Assembly (NCBI GenBank): GCA_028532985.1 | Contig: JANCIK010000008.1 | Span: 2,914,001-2,978,000, forward strand | Reading direction: 5' to 3' | From: Stropharia rugosoannulata | Lineage: Eukaryota; Basidiomycota; Agaricomycetes; Agaricales; Strophariaceae | Length of the DNA stretch: 64,000 nt | Program-made: the position numbers and the translations under genes | Shown here: piece by piece, positions 35,140 to 45,365 of the stretch | How the letters are laid out: every line of letters starts with the position of its first letter | Numbering within the stretch: position 1 is the stretch's first letter | Notes under the pieces: generated by a model | Told to the model about the DNA's origin: nothing | What the model saw: the letters and a program-made list of their open reading frames with translations, nothing else | The model's database searches: none

Positions 35140-36072
35140 TCAATCGAGGTCGTAAAAATCTTCGCGCGCGAAGAGAGAGTCATACGAGTCGCTGCGCGCA
35201 TAAAGGTTATCCGTATCGTCGTATGAGCGACTGTAGATACCATCCTCATCGTTGTAATAGTTGCGTGCGTAGAGTGAGTCTTCATCGGCGTAGTCGCGCT
35301 CCTGGAGGATGTCGCTCAGTTCGCGCTCCCACAGGTCTTCGTCATAGAATCCGCGCGCCTCGGGAGCTCCAATGGCGGCGCCGTCTGTCGCGGCATCAGC
35401 GGCCCCCTCGGGTTTGGTCTCGCCTGCAGGTGGCTCGCCTCCGGAAGGTTGATTTTCAGCTGGTTCTTTTTCCTTCTTCTCCTCCTTCTCCTTCCCTTTC
35501 TCGGCTTCCTTTTCCTTCTTCTTCTCGTCACAAGGTTTCTCTGCACCCTTGGGCGCACCAGTAGCTTGAAGGTCTTTGGAATTCTTGGCAGGAGGAGGAG
35601 GGGCGTGAGCGACTGCTTTAACACGTTTCCTGTGATAGCGTTAATATTCTGCGCTGGGAATAATTAGGAAGCTTCTTACATGGCATCACGCATGAAGTAA
35701 AAGAAACTGAACATCGGAGTTTGGTCGAGCTGCAAGACGGCGCGCTCGTACAGAGCATCTATTTCCCGTGCGTTTAAATTAGCCGTCCTCCCGTAAGAAC
35801 GGCGGGAGAACGTTTCGTCGAAGTCATCCGCCCGTGCAAAGATGGATGTCGGTGCCTGCTCGTAGAGTTCGCGAGCAATCAAGCCAGCCTCGTCGGGGTG
35901 ACGAGCAAACAAATCATCGTATTCACGACTATAAAATATGACTGGGTAAATATATTTGAGAGAGAAAAAGATATATCAATGCATACGTGTCAAATTCTTC
36001 CCAAGTAGTCTGTGCCAAGGCAGGGGCGGCGACGAGGGCGGCGACGAGGAGAGAGGAGGCGTACTTGACCAT
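35140..36072 (-). CDS. Secreted protein with Tyr/Asp-Arg tandem repeats, candidate processed precursor 3
   Basis: Three exons: from 36072 (signal peptide MVKYASSLLVAALVAAPALA), 35680-35928 and 35140-35629. The mature part starts QTTWEEFDTREYDDLFAR. Segments ending in a single Arg after an aromatic-Ala pair recur (DLFAR, SIFAR, LYERA, FSRRSYG). The middle is a Pro-rich, then Lys/Glu-rich linker (about residues 135-190). The C-terminal part is a run of short units, about 9-12 residues each: SLYAR, GIYSR, NLYAR, SLFAR, each preceded by an Asp/Tyr-rich spacer (SYDDTDNLYAR), ending EDFYDLD. The end matches the Phe-x-x-Leu-Asp terminus of the other two minus-strand secreted genes. The units could be released by a monobasic or Kex2-like protease. 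No known homolog; the role is not assigned. Confidence 0.65.
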
Positions 36073-36180
36073 GTTGGTTGAAAGGATTTTAAGTAAGAGC
36101 AATGTAAGAAGTTGAATAAGATAAGTTTGAGAAAACTAGAAGGGATTGTGATCAACACTAATCGCCTGTGATGTTTGGGG

Positions 36181-36225
36181 GAGACCAGCTGAAGAAACAG
36201 AAATGGAGGCCTTTGGTTTATATAT
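36181..36225 (-). promoter_or_regulatory. Core promoter of secreted repeat protein 3
   Basis: Minus-strand TATA box (ATATATAAA, 36217-36225) followed 22 nt later by TCTTCAGCTGGTCTC (36181-36195), identical over 15 bp to the element upstream of the 31859 start. Confidence 0.6.
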
Positions 36226-36554
36226 CTTCGGCAATCGACACAGCCCCGGTTGCCAATTGGTTGCGAGCATTTCCGATGCCATCAAATGGGGTCCCTATGT
36301 GAGTTTTCAACTTTTTGTACTTCGACACAAGACCCAGATATTATGAGAGGACATCATGAAGGTAGCGAGAAGGGTCGCGGGGCAGAGAGACATGGAGACT
36401 GTTGACGCGTTGACGGGCGACTAGCAAAAAGAAACATATTCAAAGTCAGCGAAGTGGAGGAATGTCAGGTCCCGTGATCGTCGGGCCGGGGGTGTTCAGA
36501 CCTAAATGGGGAGTAAAATTGGGTTTTGTGATAATCTCCTCTACATCTACCAAC

Positions 36555-37948
36555 ATGCGTTATTATGAACAAAAGTACCCAGAGGTCGATGAGCTCGTCA
36601 TGGTCCAGGTCCGCCAAATTGCTGAGATGGGCGCCTACGTCAAGCTGGTGCGCTCCCCACCGTGTTTTGCCCTGATGTAAATTAAGCATTTTTGCAGCTC
36701 GAATACGATAACACCGAGGGCATGATTCTGCTGTCCGAACTCTCCAGGCGTCGTATCCGTTCCGTGCAGAAGCTCATTCGTGTAGGGAGGAATGAAGTCG
36801 TGGTCGTTCTGCGTGTCGACAAAGAGAAGGGTACATCCACTCGATATCCATCAGGCTGATCTCATCGTCCCTCCAGGCTACATCGATCTTTCCAAGCGTC
36901 GTGTGTCCCCAGAAGATATCGTCAAATGTGAAGAGCGCTACCTCAAGTCAAAAGCCGTTGCTTCCATTCTCCGTCATGTCGCATCGAAAATTCCTTCTGT
37001 ACACGGTGATGGCTCTACCACGAGCACTACGCCTGCCGTCGCTGAGCCGACAGAAAAGGACAAAGAGCACAAGCGTGCTGCTAGAAAAGCCCGACAGGCT
37101 GCACAGGACGAGGATGTGCTCGAGCACGAGATCCCCGGAGGCGCGAACGAAGATGAAAAGCTCGAGCAACTGTATGAAACTATTGCTTGGCCACTTGGAA
37201 AGAAATATGGTCATCCATACGATGCGTTCAAGCTTGCTTTGACGTATGTTCTGCTTAACGTTATAATCAGCTTGTGCTCATTCATTCCAGGGAGCCTGAT
37301 ACCGTATTCTCATCCCTCACCACCCCCATCGCCCCATCTACCTTGTCTGTCCTAACCAGCACAATCGCCCGCCGGCTGACTCCTCAGCCCATCAAGCTGC
37401 GTGCTGATATTGAACTGACATGCTATACCCCAGCTGGCATCGACGCGATCAAGCGTGCTCTGCGCCGAGGAGAGAAGCAGAGCACAGACGCTGTGCCAAT
37501 CAAGGCGAAACTTGTCGCGCCGCCTTTGTATGTCCTCAGCACGAACGCTACTGATAAGGTGTGTTGGAATCGTATCATCCCGGATTTGTCGTAAGTTGAT
37601 GCGTTCTCCTAGTATGCTGCTGTGGAACGTCTGGAGCGTGCCATCGAGGCGATCCAGGCATCGATTGAGAAGCAGGGTGGAAATTTGATCGTTAAGATGA
37701 AGGTGAGTCATCCCGTTTTTAACTTGTTTTGCACCTCATCACCACCTATTGGTTGCCTTTGTCGACCTTTTTCATTGCTCTTTATGATCTCTTTTTTATT
37801 CCCCTCCCTGAAACTAATCATAAACATATTTCTCTAGCCCAAAGCTGTTTCGGAAACCGAAGAGCAAGATCTTGCGCAACTCATGGCGAAGGCTGGACAA
37901 GAAAATGCAGAGGTATCAGGTGACGAATCTGACGATGATGCGCTATAG
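36555..37948 (+). CDS. SUI2: Translation initiation factor eIF2 alpha subunit
   Basis: Exons: 36555-36647, 36698-36830, 36877 to about 37242, about 37291-37558, about 37613-37700, about 37839-37948. The start at 36555 is the canonical family start ([20 protein letters not shown]). The S1 OB-fold carries [20 protein letters not shown] and [16 protein letters not shown]; the Ser in [12 protein letters not shown] is the regulatory Ser51 phosphorylated by Gcn2. Helical and C-terminal alpha/beta domains follow ([44 protein letters not shown]). The end is acidic ([10 protein letters not shown]). It delivers Met-tRNAi to the ribosome as part of eIF2. An in-frame upstream ATG (36462) would add 31 residues, but these have no family match and probably belong to the 5' leader. 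Stop TAG 37946-37948. Confidence 0.93.
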
Positions 37949-38088
37949 ATGTAGCATTGCAATACACACACCTTTTTGTCGTGGACTACTGGTCATACTT
38001 CAACTTATTCGTCTCTGCTTTACCTAGTTCAAGTTGAACGTTAACTGCCTAATATCGGTGGAGGTGACATCATGCGTTGTGAGATTAA

Positions 38089-38520
38089 TTGACTACCACA
38101 AAACAAGGGCCGCAGGCAGTGGCAGCCTTGGCGTGTAAAATGGGGCGTCCTAATCAGCGAAAGATTGAAAGCCGTTACGTATTCGATATCCACTCTCCGG
38201 ACAAGGTAAGCATATTCTCCGTGAGTCCAATGTGTTTTGCCCTTTTAATAATAGCTACAGTTCGGAATGTAAAAGTAAACACAAGTGATTATCTTTATTT
38301 CTAGCCATTCATGGTTTCAGATGCGCATGATGTCCCAGGATCTGATCTTTACAGACCGGGAATACAACTCAACCACGTCGGGTGCCAGCGAAGACTACAG
38401 GCAGTCTTGAGTCGTTTGTTTGTCTATTCAGAAAAACTAAATGCTTATTTTTCAGTATCTATATGCGAAGCCGCCCAACGACACCATGTACGCATTCAAA
38501 TAGCGTCTGAATTGATCTCT
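38089..38520 (+). other. Unresolved exon-like segments
   Basis: Two or three short frames with plausible splice borders: one ends PNQRKIESRYVFDIHSPDK at GTAAGC (about 38205), one starts after TTCTAG (about 38305) and one after TTTCAG (about 38456, YLYAKPPNDTMYAFK then TAG). They could be exons of a small gene, but I cannot join them in one frame and recognise no domain. Treat as a hint only. Confidence 0.2.
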
Positions 38521-38862
38521 TGATGCCTGTACAGCTTGCATTCTTCTTGATGACATATTGACCCCGCTTAACTCGTATTTTTACCGAGAGAGAAGTTCAT
38601 TCGTACGTACACCATGAGTTGAAGTCTCTGTATAATTGTTTCAAGTGACATGGAGGCTGATAGCGGATACGTACTTCCAGCGCCCATCCGGCATGAGTAA
38701 ATCCCCGAGCACAAGGAGTGGGTGGTACAAAGACGAGGAGGTAAATTGCCTGTGCTAGGCTCCCCTCACACGTTCAGGAAACAACACAGTTCGCTGGTCG
38801 ACTGTGATATCTCATTCTTACACTCCATTCCTCCGACTCCATGCATCCCCTCCCCGTACATC

Positions 38863-39446
38863 ATGACCAAGCTCACTGTGCTCGTTGCGGCGACTCTGTT
38901 TGCGGGATCTGTTTTTGCATTACCCGTAGATTTTTATGGGTAAGAAGGCCTTCTTGGAAGCTGTAGGTTAGTAATCAATACTTATTGATTTTGTTCACAG
39001 CCGGGAGGTCGACTTGAAACTCCCTCGGGGCTTTGAGGATGCAGTCATGTACATGTAGGTGATCTATAGCGGGTTGTCAGCGACATTTTATTTTGATACA
39101 ATTTTTTTTTTAGCCGTGGCTTTGAGGAGCCGATTTACCAGCGATCGTTTATAGAGGAAGGTGAAATGCTTATGAAACGGGAAGAAATAGAAGATCTTGA
39201 AGCACGCAGTAGTCTTTTTAGTTCGCTGTTCGTATATACTCTAATGCATGCGCAGAGCAGACACTGACGTTCTTATGCAGGGCCGGTTTAGCGGTAAAGG
39301 GCACCAAAGCAGCAGGGCAGAAACGACTAAAGAGCGAAGCTCATGAAGTTGTAAACCATAGCACAAATAATGGTGGACAAGATAATCCCAGCCATGGACA
39401 ATGCCATCACGCTGCAAAGAAAGGGATTCAGCTGTCTGGTTGTTGA
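38863..39446 (+). CDS. Small secreted protein with basic processing-like sites, candidate precursor 4
   Basis: Four exons: 38863-38940, about 39002-39057, about 39115-39208 and 39281-39446. The signal peptide is MTKLTVLVAATLFAGSVFAL and the mature part starts PVDFYGREVDLKLPRGFED. Two similar segments (RGFEDAVMY and RGFEEPIYQ) follow, then a Lys-Arg pair (MLMKREEIEDLEAR). The last exon is basic and ends NPSHGQCHHAAKKGIQLSGC, with TGA at 39444-39446. The short Arg-Glu/Asp phrases recall the three minus-strand secreted genes, but the C-terminus is different and Cys-containing, so it is a looser relative. Upstream, GTTCGCTGGTCGAC (about 38787) partly resembles the CAGCTGGTCTC element of those genes, without a clear TATA box. 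Function unknown. Confidence 0.55.
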
Positions 39447-39588
39447 ATTAGGCAGTATGATCAAAATTGAGCATGTTATTAAATGCTATCCCAGATCAAC
39501 CTAAGCACATCCTCGGACGTTTAATGATACATTTAAGATATTGTAAACCATATCAAGCGAGCTGCTGTTTCTGAGTGACTGTGAGGAG

Positions 39589-42116
39589 TTACTGATTGTC
39601 AAAATTTAAATGAGACGTTTGAAACGATTTATATGTGATAGTAAACTCACTGCGCCGCCAAAAGCTTCTATGTGTACATCGACAGTGGCACTTCCTCTCA
39701 GGATAGACACAGCTCTTGGTCTACGAAGTACTTCACGAACATTCTCAGCAAGGCTTTGCGTACCACACACTAAGAATTAGGAGGCGTAAAGTATTGAATT
39801 CGATGAAAGAAGTCACTTGAAATCAGCGTATGTATAAAATATTGAAGTGGACAGAGCGTACCGCAAATTGATAGACGCCCACTGGCTGTGTTCAGCTCTT
39901 CCATAATAATCTCAGAAACTGGTGGTCTGCCCTGCAACACCGAAACATTCGGAAGAGATAGTAGCACTCGCGCGCTCTGTGCGTCAGCATGCGAACTATG
40001 CTCCAAGTCGATCAAGGAGGATGTTTTGTAACTGTCTTTCTCAAGATCATTTACGCCATCCTCTTCCCTATCTGGCTGAGATTGGAGTCGTGGTAAGTGC
40101 TGCCTGGATCCAGTGATATAAAATTGAACAGACAAAGAGAGGGTGGGAGGTGAGCCAGCTACCGCTGGCAAGAGCATAGACGAGATTCCCATGATACTCT
40201 CTGTTGCAGTTGGCTCAGCACTATATGACTTGAAAAACTGCTAAAATGGGCGCACCAAGGTCACGTACAGCCCACACAAAGTGTATTCGCGAGCATGTGG
40301 GATTTCCCACGGTAGCGCGTCTAACGCAGAGTCAGAATCACTCAATAAAATGATACAATACTCACTTTATAGCATCAAGCATGAGAGGCAGAGTGAAGGC
40401 TACTCCAGTTCCTCCAGAAAAAAGTATGGCTATATCTGAATCTGCGAGGTTTGGAGGCGCACTGACTGGCCCATTAATCAGTACTGGAAGGTGGGCAGAT
40501 GATCGGTCATTTGCGGCCCGCGCTAGACGTGCAGTTGTCCCTCGACGCACGCGAACCAGGGACACTATCGTTCTCAACCCATCTTCGTCCGGCGCATCGA
40601 GAGAGGCGATCGTGAAGGGGTGCGAGGCGAGCGGCGCGCCGCCCAGCGTGGGAAAAGAGAAGTATGCGCTCTGCCCCGGGCGCCAGCGGATCGCGGCAAT
40701 TCCCGTCGGGCGCTTAATTGTGATGCGCAAGAAGTGCGGGCCGACGGGTTCAATCAATGCGTCTGTCAAGGCGGGTGACTCCTTCGGTGGGGAAAGGGCG
40801 GGAAAGACGGTAGATGCGGGGTTATAAAGAGCTAGCTGAAGTAGGCGTAGGAGTCGATCTAGACCCCAGAGGATCATGGCGGGCCAAGGACCATAATAGG
40901 TGAGCCTGAAAGGTAAAAAAAAAATTAGTTCCTGTCATGAATGAGGAATACCTGGATACTTGCTTGTGTCCGCGGAGATGAAAGAAAAGAGCCATAATAA
41001 AAGTACTGTAAAACTCTTACTATTAAATCTGAACTCGTGAACAATTGTAGAACGTACAAGGCGAATATAAAATGAATGGCTAGGAACGTCTCGTACGCTC
41101 TCTTGCGCACTGGACGCACCGTGAGGAGACATGTGACAGTAAGGGTGGACAATGTAAGAGGACCACACCGAACCCAGCGGTTGGATATTGCATCTTTTCC
41201 TGCAAATCTACATATTCAATAATTTTCATTAGTTAAAATGAGATGCGGAGATGTAGTAAAACACACCCAATGCTTATCTATACACAGCGGCGCATCATCG
41301 GTTTTTCTAGTTACCAAAATAATATGTATGTATTCTTACTTACGTGTGCTGAACCGTGAATCCACCCAAGAATGCAAATAGTACGGGCGGACAGGCGATG
41401 GAAATAATTAAGCTATAGGATGTAAGCATTTTCAAAGTCGTTCTGCGGTTGTGATACATGCCTTTGTGTGACTTATCCCTGTAAGTACTGGAAACCATAG
41501 GTATCAGAAATGTTGATACGTTTTACCAAGGGAGGTGTAACACACAGGTAAAAATATTGTTTCTCATGCCAAGGGCGACCATAACTGGCACTTGGGACGC
41601 GGCAAGGAGGCCCGCACGGTTTGAAAAGTACTTCGGATCTAAGTCCATCCCCTCAAGATTAGTCGCTGTTGGGGTAAAATGCGGATATGCGATAAGCGCC
41701 GCATTTTCTTTCTTGCTGACAAAGACTGAGCACTCACTTTTTACGAAGACCCAGGAAAGAAGGATTGTAATGTAGCCTAGCGTCAACGCTAGCTCGGCAA
41801 AGTTGAGCGTATATGCGGAGCCGCCTAGGGAGATCGATATCGTGTAGCGGAATGCGACGGCGCGAATGGAATCGGCGATTGCTGCGGGAATGCGTTTGAG
41901 TCGGATTGGGTGCTCGGCATTAGGGTTGAGCGGTGCTGGGTGCTGGCGTCGACGAGTGAGGATGTGGTAGAGGAGTGTAAGGAAGTGGAATATTGAGACA
42001 AGGACGAGTAGGGCAGATAACAAGTAAAGAAAATCTCTCGGGTAGGAAAAGAACCGAGGGGTTCTGATGGCGTTATTCGGGTCGACTGGGGGTGGTTGGG
42101 GAGTAGAGCTGCTCAT
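39589..42116 (-). CDS. Ferric reductase-like transmembrane oxidoreductase, copy 1
   Basis: Multi-exon gene from ATG at 42116 (MSSSTPQPPPVDPNNAIRTP). Helices follow: FLYLLSALLVLVSIFHFLTL, then the ferric-reductase core. The exon near 41360-41410 gives LNYFHRLSARTICILGWIHG, with two His 14 positions apart for haem. The next heme-bearing block is RPVRKRAYETFLAIHFIFAL. The cytosolic part has the FAD site GGAPLASHPFTIASLD and the NADPH-site motif LFSGGTGVAFTLPLMLDAIK. The C-terminus is CGTQSLAENVREVLRRPRAV and VDVHIEAFGGA. The stop TAA (39589-39591) lies in its own tiny exon after a 60-nt intron, as in copy 2. The protein should move electrons from NADPH through FAD and haem to extracellular Fe(III) or Cu(II) at the plasma membrane. 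Paralogous to 54812-57798. Confidence 0.85.
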
Positions 42117-45100
42117 TTTTTCTGTTGTGGAGAACTAATGTGCCTAGTGCGCAGAGCCTTTTATACTAGATCGACACTGGTAGGTGGGAATCTGTGACGT
42201 ACGAATGGGGAGATGATGGCCCTAAGCATAACTGGGCAAGAAGATAGAACGGTATACTTATGTGGTAACCCGTCCGGAATGGGTTTGTTCATTATGAAGC
42301 TGGATGGGTGAACGTACGCCAGATATCTCATTGCCGCGCTACTGCCGAGGGTGACGTTTTGCTCAGAGAATATCCATATTACTACCTCTGAGTCCAAAGT
42401 ATGATCAAGCTTGATATTTAAATTCCCCTAGTCTCTCTAAATTTACTGAAACCAAAGATAAGCTGCACTTAGTCGTATTGCGGGATAGGACACTGTATAA
42501 AGTATAGTGCCTCCATATCCATTAATAGATGTTTTGAGTAGTACATATCGCTGCTCTTATCGTGTACGCTTACCTCAGCAACAACGTCACCCTCACAGAT
42601 GCAGGCAGCACCTCCATATGCACATGCACTCATGAGTGAACTTTCGTCACCAAGTACCACATGCGCAAAATGAGGAAGACGTGAGCGCTCTTCGGCGCCA
42701 TGCAGTCCCGGCGCGCGTCCCCTTGCAATATGGGCGAATGGGCTGTGAGAAGGCGTTGGCATTCCGTATATGTTAAGTAGAGGTATTTGGGGCGCCGGTG
42801 TTCCTGGGACCTTCGCGTTGGATTGAGTCCTATCCTAAGTGCTGGAGAGAATACGCTATGTATGGGTAGTCTGTCAACTGTGAGCATACATATGCTTTGC
42901 GGGCAGAGATGTCAGATGATACTGTGATGGTCGAAGTAGCTCCAGCTTGTTGAAGACGCTGTGCTCAGTGTACCATGCGAGTTGTTCTGTTTATATTCGT
43001 GTTTATTCTCGGAAGCTTGAGAAGGAAATGTACTGTTAGCGCACACCTTGGTTTAGGGAAAGTGGCGCTGGGAACAGGCTGGGGACGCAAGGCTGGGGAC
43101 ATATACAGGATTTATGAATCTGATGTGTGTCAAAATAGCTACTGAAGTATTTACATCTGCTGGATATGCTTTATAGATAGTTTAAGAGCAATCACTAACC
43201 GTACAAGGAACAGTCTAAGAATCCGCAGCAGCGGTCCGTCGGGCGGGTGCTTGTAGATATTGCATATCAATATATAAAAACGACTTTTGAAATGATAGAT
43301 TGCAAAAAAGGATACATGCATGACGGTTCATATTTTTCCCCACAAGGACTGACTATTTGTTAGTGGGGCTAGAAGCATGCGTCAACTATTTTCTCAATAT
43401 GGGGAAGGCAAGCGTGCGACGCTAGCAGTACCTGAGAAGACGACTCAGGACTCAGGGCTCAGTACACATACACTTTATGCTTGCTGTTGTGATGCTTAGT
43501 ATCACCTAGTATTTAAAGTTTAGTATCTGGCAGTCAAATTGTCCGGTCAAACTCAAGGGTGGCAGAACACGCAGAATAAACTCGACATCATTCACCGGTA
43601 AGTATTTATATTGGTTTTCTCACGGCGGTACAATTGATCCAGTCAATTTGGCTTATATGGTGAGTTGAAATTACAGCTGCCCTCTGTACTTATACGCCCA
43701 GTAATCTTCTCGCCACATTTCATTTTCATCTCGCTTTTCTACTATGAGTTTCGCTCACAAGGATCACTTTAGCAGGCATTGACGTTATTCGTTACTGATG
43801 GTGTGATGAGCCCACAAACAGAAATAATAGCAGAAGAAACTACCGCATGTAAAGAGAACGCACACTGACAGGGGATGTATCTTTACTGACATGCCAAGTT
43901 GGGCGATGCATGGAGTTTTTTGACCAGTTACAAGTATAAACCGCGGGTACTTATTACTGATTGACGTAATATACATAAGTAGGAAGAATTGATAAACGGG
44001 AATAGACGAGGCTGGGATTGGTTGGAAGCAAGGGTTAGTATATAAGAAGCTTAATAGGGAATTGCTTGCCTCGTCTCGCGAGGGGCAAGGGCATACTGTA
44101 CTTCCTTCCAGGTCCTGTTGGCCCACCCGGGCTTCTTTGGAGTCCCGTGTCCCGGAGGACCGGAACGGGATTAAGAAGAGATGCATGCACATACTTCCTC
44201 ATTTGACATGACAAAATCTTGACAAAGTAAAGCCGTTCAGCTTGCGCTCAAGTATTTTCAATCATGTAACACGGAGGCATTGATGACCAGCCAGCCGGGC
44301 GCATGCGCGGAACAAGCGCGGACCGACATCAGCATACACTGCAGAATCGTAGTACTCGTAAGACCTGAGGCCTGACTCCTGAGCACGACCATCTCAGATT
44401 ATCTGCAGCGCTTACAAATGCGAACATGATATGTCTAAGCACTGCAAGTAAACTTTAAGCTAGTACTGTATATACTTCAGTATTAGTGTCTCTAGTAATA
44501 GGTGGGCGAAGTCAAACTCCTATTCTATTAATATTGGGCAAGGATTGCTCAGAAAATGGTCCGGAATATCATACAATTGTACAGCTCAAATATATCTCAC
44601 ATGTTCTGACATAGGAACTCGTAGAAACCGGTAACCAGCTGATGTTGGAGCAAAGTTTTAAGGAAGGTATCGAGTAAACGTCGGTATTCTGTTCACATTC
44701 AGAGGTCTCGAAGCGATGTGAAGGGTGCATGGTAGCGCTACTTAGTTGACTACAGAATATTTGATGATAGCAGCAAGCCCGTTGTCTAGCAGGCATCATC
44801 CAAATTCATATGGTACTCATTTTTCTTTACAACCATCGTCGGGCTGCATCAAGGTTTTTGCTAGCTCAGGTAGGATGAGGTTTTGTCTCGTTGCACGCCA
44901 TAGAGCATTTAAAATATGCTGTCGGATATTCTATGAGGCGAAATCGGGGTGCATATACTATGCTTTTCAGATTTACTAGGTATATTATTGCTGGCATACG
45001 ATGTACTCTCTGGAATCTTCTGTACTTAGTACCTCGGTCGTGGTGTTATCTTAACTGACTCTCAAGTTGCCATACTACTTCAAGGAGTTGATCTATTGAT

Positions 45101-45186
45101 TCAACAATACTCTCCAGGATCCAGGACTGGCAACAGTTTGTTCCCGATTATAGACTTGTACACGATATATATATCTGGATTTTGAA
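42117..45186. other. Intergenic, no convincing gene
   Basis: About 3 kb without a supported gene. An open minus-strand stretch at 42469-42762 (starting MPTPSHSPFAHIARGRAPG) has no domain match or splice support; it could be a gene remnant. Several small open frames (for example 43785-44192 on -) look like chance. The promoter of the reductase (42116, -) is at the left. Low-complexity AT tracts occur near 43260-43340 and 45160-45190. Confidence 0.4.
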
Positions 45187-45200
45187 TTTATAAGGGGACT
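45187..45200 (+). promoter_or_regulatory. TATA box of membrane protein TM2
   Basis: ATTTATAAGGGGAC-type core (TATA followed by AAGGGGACT), about 170 bp before the start codon at 45366. It matches the cores before TM3, TM4 and TM5. Confidence 0.45.
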
Positions 45201-45365
45201 CCCAAACAGCATCTCAGGATTCCGGTTTTGTTATACTGGTCTTATTCTGAATATTGCTGTTGCTGCCAATGCGGATATAGTGTCACAAAGGTTTGCTTGC
45301 ATATAGGTTGGATCACGGTTGAACATCCTGACAATATATTAACAGGACATATAATCTTGTAATTA

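Noticed and set aside
38089..38520. Cks1-like cyclin-kinase subunit suggested by short acidic-Tyr phrases
   Set aside because: The YRHVxLPK core of Cks proteins is absent.
43785..44192. Minus-strand open frame of 135 codons with hydrophobic stretches
   Set aside because: No signal or domain recognised and no paralog in the window; likely chance.
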